The notes under the pieces are model-generated. The model was not told the DNA's origin. It saw nothing but the letters and a program-made list of their open reading frames with translations, and searched no databases. The translations under genes and the position numbers were made by a program. Source: Chara braunii (taxonomy: Eukaryota > Streptophyta > Charophyceae > Charales > Characeae). Taken from it: DNA of 43,948 bases. The stretch spans positions 141,088 through 185,035 of the forward strand of contig BFEA01000016.1 of assembly GCA_003427395.1 (NCBI GenBank), read 5' to 3'. This document shows positions 1 through 10,620 of this stretch, one piece after another. The first letter of the stretch is position 1, and every line of letters begins with the position of its first letter.

Positions 1-101
1 ACTCTCGGGTCTACACAGATACTGTACATGGGTAGGGTGAGGTCTAGGGATCGAGCCCTGGGATCTGCATCTGTTACTGCAAAGAGGTGAAAACCATTTC
101 A
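1..101 (-). repeat. Partial 3' LTR of element A
   Basis: These bases match the outer end of the 5' LTR (7869-7969) with about one difference, at the A/G near position 96. On the minus strand the LTR starts TGAAA directly after a purine-rich stretch (102-113) that is a weak polypurine-tract candidate. The window begins at the same base at which the post-N copy begins at 7869, so the left edge looks like a contig end inside a repeat. Confidence 0.85.
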
Positions 102-139
102 CTCCTGCCGTCCTAAATTCGAGGTCCTCCGAGAACATC

Positions 140-740
140 TTAGTCCAAGGCGGGACCTTTACCCTTCCTGTCACGCTCATAGGCTCTGACTATGTCGGGA
201 GCTGTTTCTAGAAGTTCTGTTCTCGTGAACCAGCGGTCGTCTTCCGATTCTTGATAGGCAAACCGGACCTTATACTGTTTCTGAGGACGACCTCTTCCTC
301 CTGTCCTAAACACATCTTCGTCTACAATGTCGTCAATGTCATAGCTTCCATCCATATCCGGGGGGATCATGGATCTTCTTGAAGGGAACTGTTGACTTGT
401 GACACACGGCAGCAGCTTTGAAGCATGAAACACAGGGCATGTGTGGAGGTGTGCTGGAATCTCGATAGTGTAGGACGGTCCATCCTCTCCGCCCTTAACT
501 TCTAGAACCGGCCACGGCCCTCTATATGCAGGCAGTAACTTTTGCGAGATGTTTTCCTCAGGTGCAAACTCTTTTGCCTTGACCCAGACTAAGTCGCCTA
601 CTTGAAACTGTGATGGGCGACGATGCTTATTGGCCTGTTCTACCATTCTGTGCTGGGCCTTCCTGAGGTTCTCTACAACTGTCGCTAGTTCTTTCTCGTG
701 CTGTATCGCCTGTGTATCTGATCCCGGTTCAGTCCTTCGA
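140..740 (-). pseudogene. Element A integrase C-terminus with chromodomain-like tail
   Basis: The frame open from 646 to 140 (168 residues from its ATG) can be read upstream to about 740, where it is offset from the integrase core, so a frameshift separates them. It starts with the basic linker and a VGDLVWV box typical of gypsy integrase C-termini, followed by the PVFHASKLLP motif. The last ~60 residues contain YDIDDIVDE, an YKVRF strand and WFTRTEL, laid out like a chromodomain (strand, strand, aromatic, C-terminal helix). In chromoviruses this domain guides integration to particular chromatin. It ends with a normal stop about 40 bases before the 3' LTR. The aromatic cage looks incomplete, so 'chromodomain-like' is the safer name. 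Confidence 0.85.
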
Positions 741-1806
741 ATGGTCTACGCGGCCTAAAGGACTTGTGCAGCTCATTGGGAGTGCGACAGGTGGACAAAT
801 GCACGCTATTGTTGTATGTGCTAGCTACCTTGGGCAACATCTCATCCCAGTTGATCTGATCAGGTCTAATGTACATGCGCAGAACTTGCTGTAGGATCTT
901 GTTCATCTGCTCAGTCTGACCGTTAGTCTCTGGACGGCGGCCAGACGACATTAACAACTTAGATCCGTAGACTCTCACGAGTTCTTGCCAGTTCTGGCTG
1001 GTGAAACGACTATCTCTGTCGCTAACTATCGACAACGGGATTCCATTCTCACTAACCCAAAAGTCAAAGAACTTCTGTATCACTAAATCTGTACGTGCCT
1101 CTGCAGGCAAAGGAACAAAAACTGCATATTTACTAAATCGGTCAACTATGACCATGACTTGGCTTTTGCCATGTCTGCTTTTGACTTGGGTGTCCATGCA
1201 GTCTATGGACACTGAGTCTCCAGGTTGATCCGGAATAGGCAAGGGTCTGAGAAGACCAAGAGGTGTGCGCGTAGAAGTCTTATTACGCTGGCATACTTTA
1301 CAACTGCGGATGTACTTTATGCAGTCGTTCTTCATTCCTGGCCAGGTGTACGCACGCACCAGGTTGGCTAAAGTCTTTTGCCAACCGAAATGTCCCTCTG
1401 TATCGTGGCATTCCCCTAGGATTAGACTACGAATCTCTTCGTTGTTGGGAACACACAGGCGGTCAAATACGTTAGTCTTCTCAAATAGCAATCCGTCTGT
1501 AGTGCGGTAATCTGGCTCAATCTCTGGGGCCTCTCTAACTCTCTTTAGGAGGTCGCTATAGATAGGGTCCTGCGCATACGCTTGCTTCACTTTCTCTTGC
1601 AGGTCTCTCCCTATATCCAGATAGTGTACTATGGCTCCAAAGTAGTCTGATCTCCTACTCAGAGCGTCCGCAACTACATTGTACTTTCCCTTCACTTGCT
1701 TAAGCTCAAAAACATATTGGTCTATCTCTGCAGCCCACCTAGTCAACTTAGGTGTCATCTTGGCCTGCGTCTTTAACCATCTAAGGGTCTCGTGGTCAGA
1801 ATACAC
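685..1806 (-). pseudogene. Element A RNase H C-terminal end and integrase core
   Basis: The open frame begins inside RNase H (YSDHETLRWL, then the VVADALSR box that ends gypsy RNase H). The zinc-binding HHCC domain of integrase follows (His pair around HDTEGH, Cys pair in CKVC). The catalytic core shows the expected D,D,E: Asp in SIDCMD, Asp in VSDRDSRF and Glu in NGQTEQMN. Integrase would join the cDNA to host DNA in the nucleus. The frame is lost at the N-terminal side near 1885, where RNase H changes frame, and at the C-terminal side near 740, before the chromodomain-like tail. Start and end are therefore frame breaks, not natural termini. Confidence 0.9.
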
Positions 1807-1844
1807 TTTGAAGTGTCTCCCAAGCAGGTAATGCTTCCAGTGCT

Positions 1845-3434
1845 CTAGAGCGTGCCTGAGAGCGTAGAGTTTCTCTCGTGCGTGGAGGTGGCTACCTTCT
1901 CTGAGGGCATCCTCGCTGACATGAACTCTACGGGTCTATAACCATTGTCGTCGTCTTGCTGCAACACGGCGCCTATACCATACTGACTCACGTCCGTGGT
2001 AACGACAAATGGTAGAGACGGATCAGCTACTTCGAGGACAGGATACTCTATTAACGCGCGCTTTAATCTCTTTAGCGAAGACGTACAGTTTTTATCCCAT
2101 TGCCAGATTGCCTCTTTCTTTAGCAACCTGCGCAGGGGAGCGGCGATAGTAGAAAAGTTCCTCACGAACTTTCTATAATAGTTAGCTAAGCCTAGGAACG
2201 ACCGCAACTCTGTCAATGTGCGGGGCGTCGGCCAATCTCTAATCGTCGTTGTCTTACTGTCCTCTGGCTTCATGCCATCTCCGTCCAATACGTGGCCCAA
2301 GTACAAGACTTGTGTCTTGGCCCACTCGCACTTCTTTGCGTTGATCTTGAAGTTAGCCTCTCGCAGCTTCTCCAAGACCTGCCTCAGATGCCCCTGGTGC
2401 TCCTGGAGGGTCTTACTAAAAACTAGGATATCATCTAAATAAACTACTACGAACTTGTCTAACCATGGCCTAAACAGGTCATTCATACAACGCTGAAACG
2501 TCGCTGGCGCGTTAGTCAGTCCAAAGGGCATCACTATAAACTCATAATGCCCATATCTAGTCCGGAACGCAGTCTCGTACTGGTCATCAGGATGGACTTC
2601 TATCTGATGATAACCAGACTTCAGGTCTATCTTGGAAAAATACTTACAACCCTGTACCCGATCTAAAAGATCGTCTATCCTGGGCAGCGGCTCAGCATTC
2701 TTCACGTTAATCGCATTCAAACCCCTGTAGTCTATACACATTCTCAGCTCTCCTTCCTTCTTTGGGACAAATAGAACTGGTGCTCCAAAAAGAGACGAAC
2801 TGGGCCTGATCCAACCTTTCTCAAGGAGTTTGTCTAATTGTTGGCGAAGCTCCTTTAACTCTCTAGGGGACATCCTGTAAATTGCGCCCTTAGGAGTTCT
2901 ACTGCCAGGCTCTATCTCTATTTTGTGGTGGATGGGTCGCGACATCACTCCTGTCGGCGACTCGGTCAAATCTTTGAACTTTTCCAGCAGCTTGGCAATT
3001 GTTGGATCTGTGGAAGTCACGCCTTCCTTAGCCTTAGTGACAGGTCTGGCATAAACTACAAAGACCTGGTCCTCTAACGGCTCCTTTTTCACTAGTCGCG
3101 CGAACGCGGGAGCACTGAGACAGCAATGTGCCAACACCTGACACATGAAACAGCGGGGAAAATTGACCTCGCCTGATGGACAAGGGAGCCTACACTCATG
3201 CTCTCTCAAGTGGAGTGTGGCCCCTGTTGCCTCTCCCCAATCCATTCCTAACACTACATCAAAAGGAAGGTCATCCTGTACGAGGAGAGTCAGGGAATGG
3301 AGAACTTTCTCCACTTTCCCATTCTTCTCTAGGCGGAAGTACGCCTGGACTCCCTCTACATAGTCTTCAACACGCATTGTGCGGTTGTCTGCGAGGACAC
3401 TAACTATAGGGTCTGCTAACTTTTGGACTTTCAA
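1845..3434 (-). pseudogene. Element A reverse transcriptase and N-terminal RNase H
   Basis: About 529 residues are open. In order: end of the protease fold (VVLGMDW), the KGWIRPSSS and LRMCIDYRGLN boxes, KIDLKSGYHQI, MPFGLTNAPATFQ, and the catalytic YLDD box at 2430-2441. The thumb/connection region (LGLANYYRKFV) follows, then the start of RNase H (VTTDVSQYGIGAVL). RT copies the element RNA into DNA and RNase H removes the template. The catalytic residues are intact, but the frame shifts near 1885, within the REKLYAL segment of RNase H, and again near 3455 on the protease side. It is a recognisable, well preserved but disrupted gypsy pol. Confidence 0.93.
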
Positions 3435-3451
3435 TCCTAGCCTTAACTTAT

Positions 3452-3811
3452 TCAGCGCTCTGCGGCTAATATTCTGTGGGTGGCCCCTGAATCTACAAGG
3501 GCCCCTACTCTACTCCTGAAAACTTCTACATCTTCCAAGATCAACTGTCCTTTGCTCTCTTTCTTCATCTTGGCCCAGTCTGGCATCCTCTCCTTTAACT
3601 CTTCTGCCACACCTGTGAGGGACGTGCCTAAAGAGACGCTAACACAAGCGGTCTCTGGAGAGCTAGCTAGGCATGGGCCTGCAATCTCTGCCATAGGCTC
3701 ATGTGGGTTGGGAGTGTCCTGTTCGCACGCGCTCACTTCTCCACATGGCCTCGAAGCAGGGGCAGTTGCAACCCCTACTGGCGGCTGCCTTTTGACTGCG
3801 GGGCAGCCCAA
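3452..3811 (-). pseudogene. Element A aspartic protease N-terminal part
   Basis: The frame ends with ALVDSGATHRIL, the D-S-G-A active-site loop of retropepsins (DSG at 3485-3493). The residues before it form a low-complexity linker between the CCHC knuckle and protease. A stop directly after the active-site helix comes from a one-base shift: the next frame resumes at once with the rest of the protease and leads into RT. Relative to gag this frame is also shifted somewhere between 3800 and 3834. That could be a normal gag/pol frame change or simple decay; the sequence does not decide. The protease would have cut the polyprotein. Confidence 0.82.
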
Positions 3812-3831
3812 CGGGCCTGTCTATACTTAGG

Positions 3832-5721
3832 ACAAAATTTAATTACGTGGGNCGGGTCACCACAAAACACGCACTGACCCCAGTTCACGCGTTCCTGCCA
3901 TTAACATTGGTCCAAGCCCAAATCCTCCCAAGGCCTGCCCTGTGGCAAGCCTGGGTGCCATCCTCCTTGAGGTGCCTTTCCACCTCTTCGCTGTGGGGAC
4001 CGGTTAGAACCTTGGCGATTTGGCTGGGGACCTTGACCCCTACCTCCCACTTGGCGGTTTCCCTGTCCGCCAACCCCCTATGCGCCCGGTCCTCGGGCTC
4101 CCATGGCCTGGCCCCTTTGGCCCAGGCCTCCTCCTCTACCTTGCGGCCTCCCTCCAGCCGCGACAGCAGCATAAGACCTCCCCTGTCCCACACTACTATC
4201 CTCCTCCTCTAGCCCCCACTCAATCTGACTGTATGGGACCTCGTCAGTACCACCTTCCTCTAACGGAAGGATCATGTGATCCTTGGCCCTCACCTAGCCT
4301 GAGATGGTACGGCCTTTCCACTTCTTTCCCTTATCTAAGTCCCTGTGCCAAAAACTGGTAACTGGCATGAACTTCGACTCATACAGGACGACTTCACTAC
4401 TCAATGCATCACAAGTGATGTCGGCCTGTTGAGACTTGTCAAAGAAATGCCCACGTAGGGCCTCTGGCATGGCACGATAAAATAACTGAACCAACTGCGG
4501 CTAAGTGACCCCATGGTCTGGGACGGCTACCAAGTCGTCCATTGTACCCTTGAGTGCCTTTGCACTCCACTGTCGTGAGTGGATCGTTTGCGATTTATCA
4601 GAGGCTCTAACGCCTCTCATTGGGTCAACGAATCGCTCCTTCAGGAGCTTGAAGAATTGAGGAAGGGGGGTGACTCTAGAATAGGCAACCAGGTTGTTTT
4701 CACAACCAGCTGCGCGCGCAAGGGACCTAACAAAACTAGTTGCCTCATCCTTAAGGGCCTAGAAGGCCACGACGACTTGTTCCTCTACCAGGATGTGCTG
4801 TAAGTATATATAACTATTGACACTGGCTTCCCAGTTGTCAAAGTTTTCCTCCTTCCCCCCGTATGCGTCTGGAAACTTAAGTTTAACTGGGTCCTTACGG
4901 GGTCTGGCCTCGCCCTCTACAACAGCTATGGCTTTGTCACCCTCAATGGTGCCCTCACAAAACTTCCCTACGTTGTCCCTTAATTGCCCGACTTCGCCCC
5001 CAATGTGGGTGACGATCTCGTGCGCAAAGTCTCTAAATCCCGACCGCATGGCACTCAGGGCTACCTCTTGGCTCCAACTAGCTTGGCACTCCTCCATCCA
5101 TGCGGTGCTCAACACCTCTAGGTAGCCCTACACCTTATCCCATTTGGCCTTATCATCTGGCTGGGCCAACACTTCCTTTCTACACTCCTGCACCTTTGCC
5201 ACCTCTGCGGTCAGTTTGTTCACCTCCTCTCTCCTCCTCTTCTTCTCCCTCTTCATCCTTAGCTTCCACGCCAACTTCTGCTCCTCCTCCCTTTCTCGCC
5301 GTTCCATCGGGTCGTCCATCGTTGCTAGCTCATTGGCCAGCGCTTCCCTCTCATCCTGAGTCACATAGGACTTTGCCTCCTCATCTTCTCCCAACGATAA
5401 ATTAGCAACCCACTCACTTATTCTCCTCTCCATCTCTGTGTCTGCATCCCTCTTCGTGCCACTACTCCCCTCTCTACTCTCAATACGCATTCTCTCTTTT
5501 TCTTCTTCTGCTGCCGCTTCTTCTTCAGCAGCCTTCTTCTTTTTCTCCATCTTCTCCTCCAATTCTTTCATCTTGGCCGCCTGCTCCTCTGCGATAGCCT
5601 TTAACTTCGCCTGCTTCTCACGCTCTTTCCTCTCCTTGTTTTCTCTCACTAAGGCGGCCATCTTCTCTTGCTGCTCCTTGGTGTAGGGGCTAGTGTCTAT
5701 CCCACTACGGGTCTCAACCAT
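3832..5721 (-). pseudogene. Element A gag (coiled coil, capsid, CCHC zinc knuckle)
   Basis: One reading frame runs from the ATG at 5721 to the knuckle, broken by six stops: TAG at 5128, 4759, 4501, 4294 and 4078, and TAA at 3901 (lowest coordinates). The first ~200 residues are a highly charged Glu/Lys coiled coil. Next comes a capsid segment with KLKFPDAYGG and a helical domain (FFKLLKERFVDP, QLVQLFYRAMPE) of the retrotransposon gag type. A Gly/Arg/Gln-rich stretch precedes a CX2CX4HX4C knuckle at 3832-3873 that would bind RNA; an ambiguous base (N at 3852) lies within it. Gag would form the particle that packages element RNA. Each stop could come from a Gln codon by a single C-to-T change, which suggests recent decay. 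Confidence 0.85.
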
Positions 5722-6907
5722 GGTGACAAGTGTACAACCGGGTTAGTGGTTCCAAACCTCACCACGTAGACTCTGACCCCTGACTGACAAACCTATTGAC
5801 TCGATCTAAGGACTTACAGAATCCTGACAGGGATCCTGTCAACTATGGTCTCTAGCCTAGACCTAACTATGGCTGTCACTACTAGACCTTTGCTGATCAG
5901 GAGGCATTTAAGGAGATCCCCCGAACTCCTCAGGAATTATTTAACGTCGCAAACAGGACGACGCGATCAGCAGGTCTCTCAAGACCTAGACGGTCTGTTG
6001 TGCAGCCCACAGCTCGGATTTCGAGGCCTACCGTGCCACACCGAGCAGCCCGCCGGTCAATACCGGTCCTTGGGAGGGTTTGACCTCCGGGACAATCGAG
6101 TCGTCAGACACAACTTTTAGCCCTACTCATCCCGTGTGGGTTTGGTCAACAAGACCCTATCCTCCATCCACAGAGCACTATCACCTAGGACAGAAGAGAC
6201 TCGATGCAGAAAGAATAGACAAACAGACTGGACTCAGCAAGCACCAAGGGGTGTGTACTCATCCATAGGGCGAGGGATAGGTTGAAGGTTTGGCGAGATG
6301 TTACCGGCTCCAGCTCGGTCAAAGTCTTGGTCAACGCCGGTCAACGCTGCTATCAGCCCCCGATCAAACCCCGGTCAACTCCGGTAACCGTTGGTCAACA
6401 CCTCCGGTCAACCCTCTTGGTCAACCCTCCGATCAGCTATGGCTGCCGGCTCCTCTTCCTCGCCAACACTCTTCTCCCTTTCACCTTCCTCGCCTCCTTT
6501 CACCCCGGCTGTCTTCTTTCACTTTTTTTTTTTTTTTTTTTTGATCGGCCCTCACTTCACCTCTCGGCTGTGGCCTCCTCCTCTCCCTTCTCGGTCTCTC
6601 CCCCTCTGTCCGGTCTCTCTCCCTCCTTCGTTACTCCATGGTGATGCTCCGCGACTATGGCCGCTTCTTCATCCTCCACGTGGGACTGCGCAACAACTTC
6701 ACAATTACGTAACAGCCAAACTTGTATCACTCATCTCTCTCTCTCTCTCTCTCTCAGTCTTCTTCTTCGTCGTGGTCTTCTCTGCAGGTGCGCGGCGGCT
6801 TCTCCCACCTTCGGATCCGCTATGGCGGACTATACCCCTCGGCGGCCACCTCTGCTATGGCGCTTCAGGCCCTGCACACGACGGCGCGCATGGAATAGCG
6901 GGTACCA
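5722..6907 (-). other. Untranslated leader of element A with GGTCAAC repeats
   Basis: About 1.2 kb lies between the primer-binding site and the gag ATG. It has no convincing reading frame. It holds a T-run at about 6521-6541, a (CT)n tract near 6735-6756, and a cluster at 6317-6425 in which GGTCAA occurs seven times, mostly as GGTCAAC. In the sense of the element this reads as the W-box core TTGACC. A packaging signal would be expected in such a leader but I cannot point to one. Confidence 0.6.
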
Positions 6908-6919
6908 GCTCTGATACCA
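6908..6919 (-). promoter_or_regulatory. Primer-binding site, initiator Met tRNA type
   Basis: The minus strand reads TGGTATCAGAGC, the standard plant retrotransposon site complementary to the 3' end of initiator methionine tRNA. It starts one base inside the 5' LTR end (…TGCA at 6921-6924), as expected for minus-strand DNA priming. It fixes both the orientation of the element and the inner LTR border. Confidence 0.92.
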
Positions 6920-7067
6920 ATGCAATCAGACTCGTTCTCATTCACACTTTTCATGCATGTAAACAGCAGCGCAGCAAACTGGCAACATGCGCCCACTCAA
7001 AACTCAAAGATAAGGCATCCAGATATGAGTTCACTTTCAACTGGCTATGGCGACTCAGCGCCCAAAA

Positions 7068-7258
7068 AACTCACTGTTCACATACACCGGATCACCCTGG
7101 ATATCCCACACGCGTCACTCTGAACACTCGAACACACACACACACACTTCCCACTTACTACANAACTCACTGTTCACATACACCGGATCACCCTGGATAT
7201 CCCACACGCGTCACTCTGAACACTCGAACACACACACACACACTTCCCACTTACTACA
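7068..7258. repeat. Exact 95-bp duplication around N at 7163 (assembly join)
   Basis: Bases 7068-7162 and 7164-7258 are identical and separated by a single N. This is the pattern left when overlapping contig ends are placed side by side without being merged. Confidence 0.85.
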
Positions 7259-7772
7259 GCTATGGCAGCTATGGCTACCTCTACCCTATCGCTATGCTAA
7301 CTCCTCCTCCCTCGCCCACTGCGTCCTCCGGGCTCACTGCAGACCTCCTTGCACAAGTCGCTGTGGCAGCGCTTCCGCGTGGCTCACGCAGGAATGAATG
7401 AAAGGCTGGGCGCTGCCTCTTGATTTATACTTCGGAAACTCGTTGGTCTGCCCTTTGCCATCAGCCCATGGTGCTCACAGTCCCCCGTGGTACTTGCTGG
7501 ACTGGACTGGGACTGACTGGACCTTACCGCTGACTGACTGTGGACTTACTGCTATCCTACCGTCGTCGTACTGCAATTGCACTGCAGTTTAGTCCACCAC
7601 TTGCGTCGCCACTTGCCCACTTGCCCACTTGCCTACCTTCTAGAAGGACTACAGCTAGCCTTCTGGAACTCGCTAAGACTTCTACCCTATAGATATACAG
7701 ATCGAACCCTTGCTACCTATGGACCTATGCCAGACCTACCAATTGTCTACGAATACACAGGTTACAGGTTCA

Positions 7773-7963
7773 ACTCTCGGGTCTACACAGATACTGTACA
7801 TGGGTAGGGTGAGGTCTAGGGATCGAGCCCTGGGATCTGCATCTGTTACTGCAAAGAGGTGAAAACCNACTCTCGGGTCTACACAGATACTGTACATGGG
7901 TAGGGTGAGGTCTAGGGATCGAGCCCTGGGATCTGCATCTGTTACTGCAAAGAGGTGAAAACC
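7773..7963. repeat. Exact 95-bp duplication around N at 7868 (assembly join)
   Basis: Bases 7773-7867 and 7869-7963 are identical with a single N between them. The length is the same as in the duplication at 7163, which argues for a fixed overlap length in the assembler rather than biology. Confidence 0.87.
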
Positions 7964-7969
7964 GTTTCA

Positions 7970-9227
7970 CACAGGCAATGTGTGACAATAAAAGGAGCCT
8001 GGATCCACTCCACTCAACTCACTCCTCTGCTTAATTCATCCTCCTCCTTTGCTCAACCCATGCAGGCCTGGATTATTCAGCAGGTGGGCACTCGGCAATC
8101 GCATTACAGAAAGGGCATGAAGACTGCTCAAGTGAGGTCAAAGCACACCCTTCAGCAACCCCAGATGAGAATAAATGCCTGACACCACTCCCCCGCAGGC
8201 ACCCCGTGCAAACGCAGGAACCTTAATCAGGATTAAGGACGCTTGCCTGCACCTCCTCTTCTTTTTCCTGTTGGTAGTGGAAACCCCGCCATAGGCATCG
8301 AGGACCCACAAGATATACAAGAAATAGAATAGAAAGCTCAGTCTATGGCAAGTTCACGAGCACCACCATGGACTGACTGAACAGTACAAGAGGAAACAGC
8401 CATTCACAAGAAGACCCAGTGCTGCTTCGCGTGCATCAAATAGGAGTAAGGATGCTCATCTAGACCAATCTAGTCATTGGGAGGGAGAGGAGGAAGTAGG
8501 CTGCCTTAATGAAAAGACATAAAAGCAAAGTCCACGCGGTAGTGCACACTGTAAGATAGTTGCACAGCAAGCTCAGACAGGACTGCAAGCACGCCGAACA
8601 CGAGCAAATCAACCTATTGGTGCATTCAAGAAGCACACAGAAAATAACACGAACCAGTTTGGCTGTACCTCGCGCAAAAGAAGTACAGAGGATTGTGCGA
8701 CCATAGGGAATGGGAGGGGCAGATATGGTGTCGAATTGGTGAAAAGAAAAACGACATTGGCAGACGAAACAAGCCGAAGTCACTGTAAATAAGAGCAGAT
8801 CATAATCACGATTTCAAAGTAAGCACGGGAAATATGCAAAGAGAAGTTCGCACCTGGCCGGTGACTTTTCTTATGGTCGACAGTGATGCAGTGACAGGGA
8901 TTAGGTACCATGAGTAGTTCAATACCCAAACAAATCAGGAGAGAAGCGACCGCAAAGAAAACTTCCAAATCACATACAAACCGACTACTAATCATTATAA
9001 GAACTAATAAGATCCAGAGTGGACTCAGGTGAAGAGATACAAAACCGAAAACAGTACTGCAAGGAACCATCAACGAGAAAACAGATTTTCCAGCAGCGAA
9101 AGACCCAAAGCAGAACCAACATGGATGCGCAAAGTCGAAAGCAGAATAACAAAGCCAAAAGCACACCAATTGAGCACACACTGACGCTGAAGTCTCTTGA
9201 TAGAGAAAGACCAACTTCTAGCTTCTC
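7970..9227. other. Unassigned interval
   Basis: No recognisable protein, RNA gene or repeat family. Two minus-strand frames (8460-8783 and 8780-9214) are open for 107 and 144 residues, but their composition is Cys/Leu-rich with no motif and they look like chance frames. The boundary at 7969/7970 is the outer end of the element A LTR. Confidence 0.4.
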
Positions 9228-9422
9228 ATCAATACAAGAACAATGTAGTAGCTCGCCAATGGTGTGACCACCTATACTATGCATGGCCTCACATCAATAC
9301 AAGAACAATGTAGTAGATCGCCAATCATGTGACCACCTATACTATGCACAGCCTCTCATCAATACAAGAACAATGTAGTAGTTCGCCAATGGTGTGGCCA
9401 CCTATACTACGCACAGCCTACT
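9228..9422. repeat. Three tandem copies of a 65-bp repeat
   Basis: Copies start at 9228, 9293 and 9358, each beginning ATCAATACAAGAACAATG and ending in a CCACCTATACTA…GC segment. They differ at a few positions only. A CT-rich tract follows the last copy. Confidence 0.85.
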
Positions 9423-10110
9423 CTATCTCACTCTCTCTCTCCTCTCTGTCCCCTGCCCACTTGCCTAACAGTGCTGCAGAGCTTGACCACCCTGAGTGTG
9501 TTCTTTCACCATTGCCAGGTAAGTCCACCTGTTCTCACCACTATCCTTTTCACCTGATCACCCCAGCAACAGCACCCCTTCTTCCCTCTTGGCGAAGCTA
9601 TATCTGCCACCACGCAGGACCAGCAACCCATGGCTGCTTCTCCCCTTCTCCTTCATCAATGCTCAGTGGCCTGGCTGCGTACACTTGCAACAGAGCTAGC
9701 GCTGACAGCCAGTGCCTCCAAAACGTGCGGAACTTTGCGGCCTCCTCTTTTCTCTTTATGGAGACCGCGACTGCCTGGCGGGTACTGGGCTCATCCCGGT
9801 CTAGAACTTCTGAGATTCTTCAGACTGGGTACCTGGGCCTCAGCAACTACACGTTAGTTTGAGGGGGTTGAGTCCAGCCTTCCTTCTAACTGCCTCATGC
9901 CAGCCTCTCGAGACGCCTGGCGGATTTTTGCATGCCCAAATCAATCAGCGCTGTTAATTTTGCATGAGCGGCCCCTGCCAGGCACCGCTGAGGCCTGAAC
10001 ATCGCATTCCCACCCCCTTAGGTTCAAAGTCCTCTGCAGAACCCTTAGTCTTCTTGCTGTTGCTTCCCCTTTAGAGCTCTCTCACAGTGTTGAATGACTT
10101 GATGTCCAGA
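9423..10110. other. Unassigned interval
   Basis: Begins with a short CT-rich tract. A plus-strand frame covers 9329-9862 but it includes the tandem repeat and has no known motif. This stretch lies where the 3' LTR of element B would be expected on the minus strand, but I see no LTR ends. Confidence 0.35.
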
Positions 10111-10620
10111 CTAGACTAGCTCTTCCCTTGTGAAGCACCAATCTTCTTTAGGATCTAGATGGACCTTGAAAGCCACCCAGAACTGCATCCATGGCTTGCG
10201 TGGCCCTCCTCTGCCCCGTGTTTCTGCTGAAGGAAAATGATCACTGTGTGTACATGGCAAGAGTTTGAATGCGTGAAAGACAGGGTAAGAATGGAGATGT
10301 GGCAGGAAGGCTATCAAGGTTGTTCCCTAAAATGCCTAAGACAGGCCAGGGAGCAAAATACGGTCAGATAAGCTTCCGTGATATGTTCTTCTCTGGGGTG
10401 AACTTTGACGACCTAACCCAGGAATGTGGACACCCATCCCTGCTGATTTTCTCATTATATCATTGCCCTCTGGGCTTTGTGCACAGTCTGCTCTATTATC
10501 TTTTTTTGAGTTGGGGGGAGTTCTTGGCTTCCATCCCAAGTGCAGCTGATTGGGTGATTGCCAGGTGGCTGAGTGGACTGCATTGTTAGAAGCTATCTCC
10601 GACAGTTTGACACCCCACAA
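10111..10620 (-). pseudogene. Element B integrase C-terminus, degraded gypsy fragment
   Basis: Minus-strand frames carry the same landmarks as element A in the same order. At 10540-10620 a segment with NNAVHSATWQSPNQLHLG corresponds to the end of the integrase core of A. Near 10380-10430, in another frame, the segment KFTPEKNISRKL corresponds to EFAPEENISQKL of A. At 10111-10317 HLHSYPVFHAFKLLPC is followed by CFTREEL, matching the chromodomain-like tail. Frames change several times and stops are present. This is a diverged, dead relative of element A, separated from its RT part (13640-14660) by about 3 kb of other repeats. Confidence 0.75.

Larger units (their letters stand above)
1..7969 (-). 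mobile_element. Ty3/gypsy chromovirus-like LTR retrotransposon A, nearly complete, degenerate
   Basis: Read on the minus strand the order is 5' LTR (6921-7969), primer-binding site (6908-6919), leader, gag with CCHC knuckle, aspartic protease, reverse transcriptase, RNase H, integrase, chromodomain-like tail and the first 101 bases of the 3' LTR, which runs off the window. Protease-RT-RNase H-integrase is the Ty3/gypsy order, and the integrase tail suggests a chromovirus. The coding part has six in-frame stops in gag and shifts of frame near 3820, 3455, 1885 and 740, so this copy cannot encode a full polyprotein as assembled. Because the distal 3' LTR is missing, the target-site duplication cannot be tested. 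Family assignment is firm; the host lineage is inference. Confidence 0.93.
6921..7969 (-). repeat. 5' LTR of element A
   Basis: On the minus strand it starts TGAAA (7969) and ends TGCA (6921), bounded inside by the primer-binding site and outside by unrelated DNA. As assembled it is 1049 bp, but two exact 95-bp duplications around single N bases (7163 and 7868) are probably artefacts, so the true length is near 857 bp. It should carry promoter and polyadenylation signals; I cannot place them with confidence. It contains a (CA)n run and CTGACTGACTGGACT-like short repeats near 7500. Confidence 0.88.

Noticed and set aside
6391-7401. Plus-strand frame of 336 codons across the element A leader and LTR
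   Set aside because: It runs antisense through the primer-binding site and LTR, includes T-run, CT-run and CA-run codons and spans the artificial 95-bp duplication.
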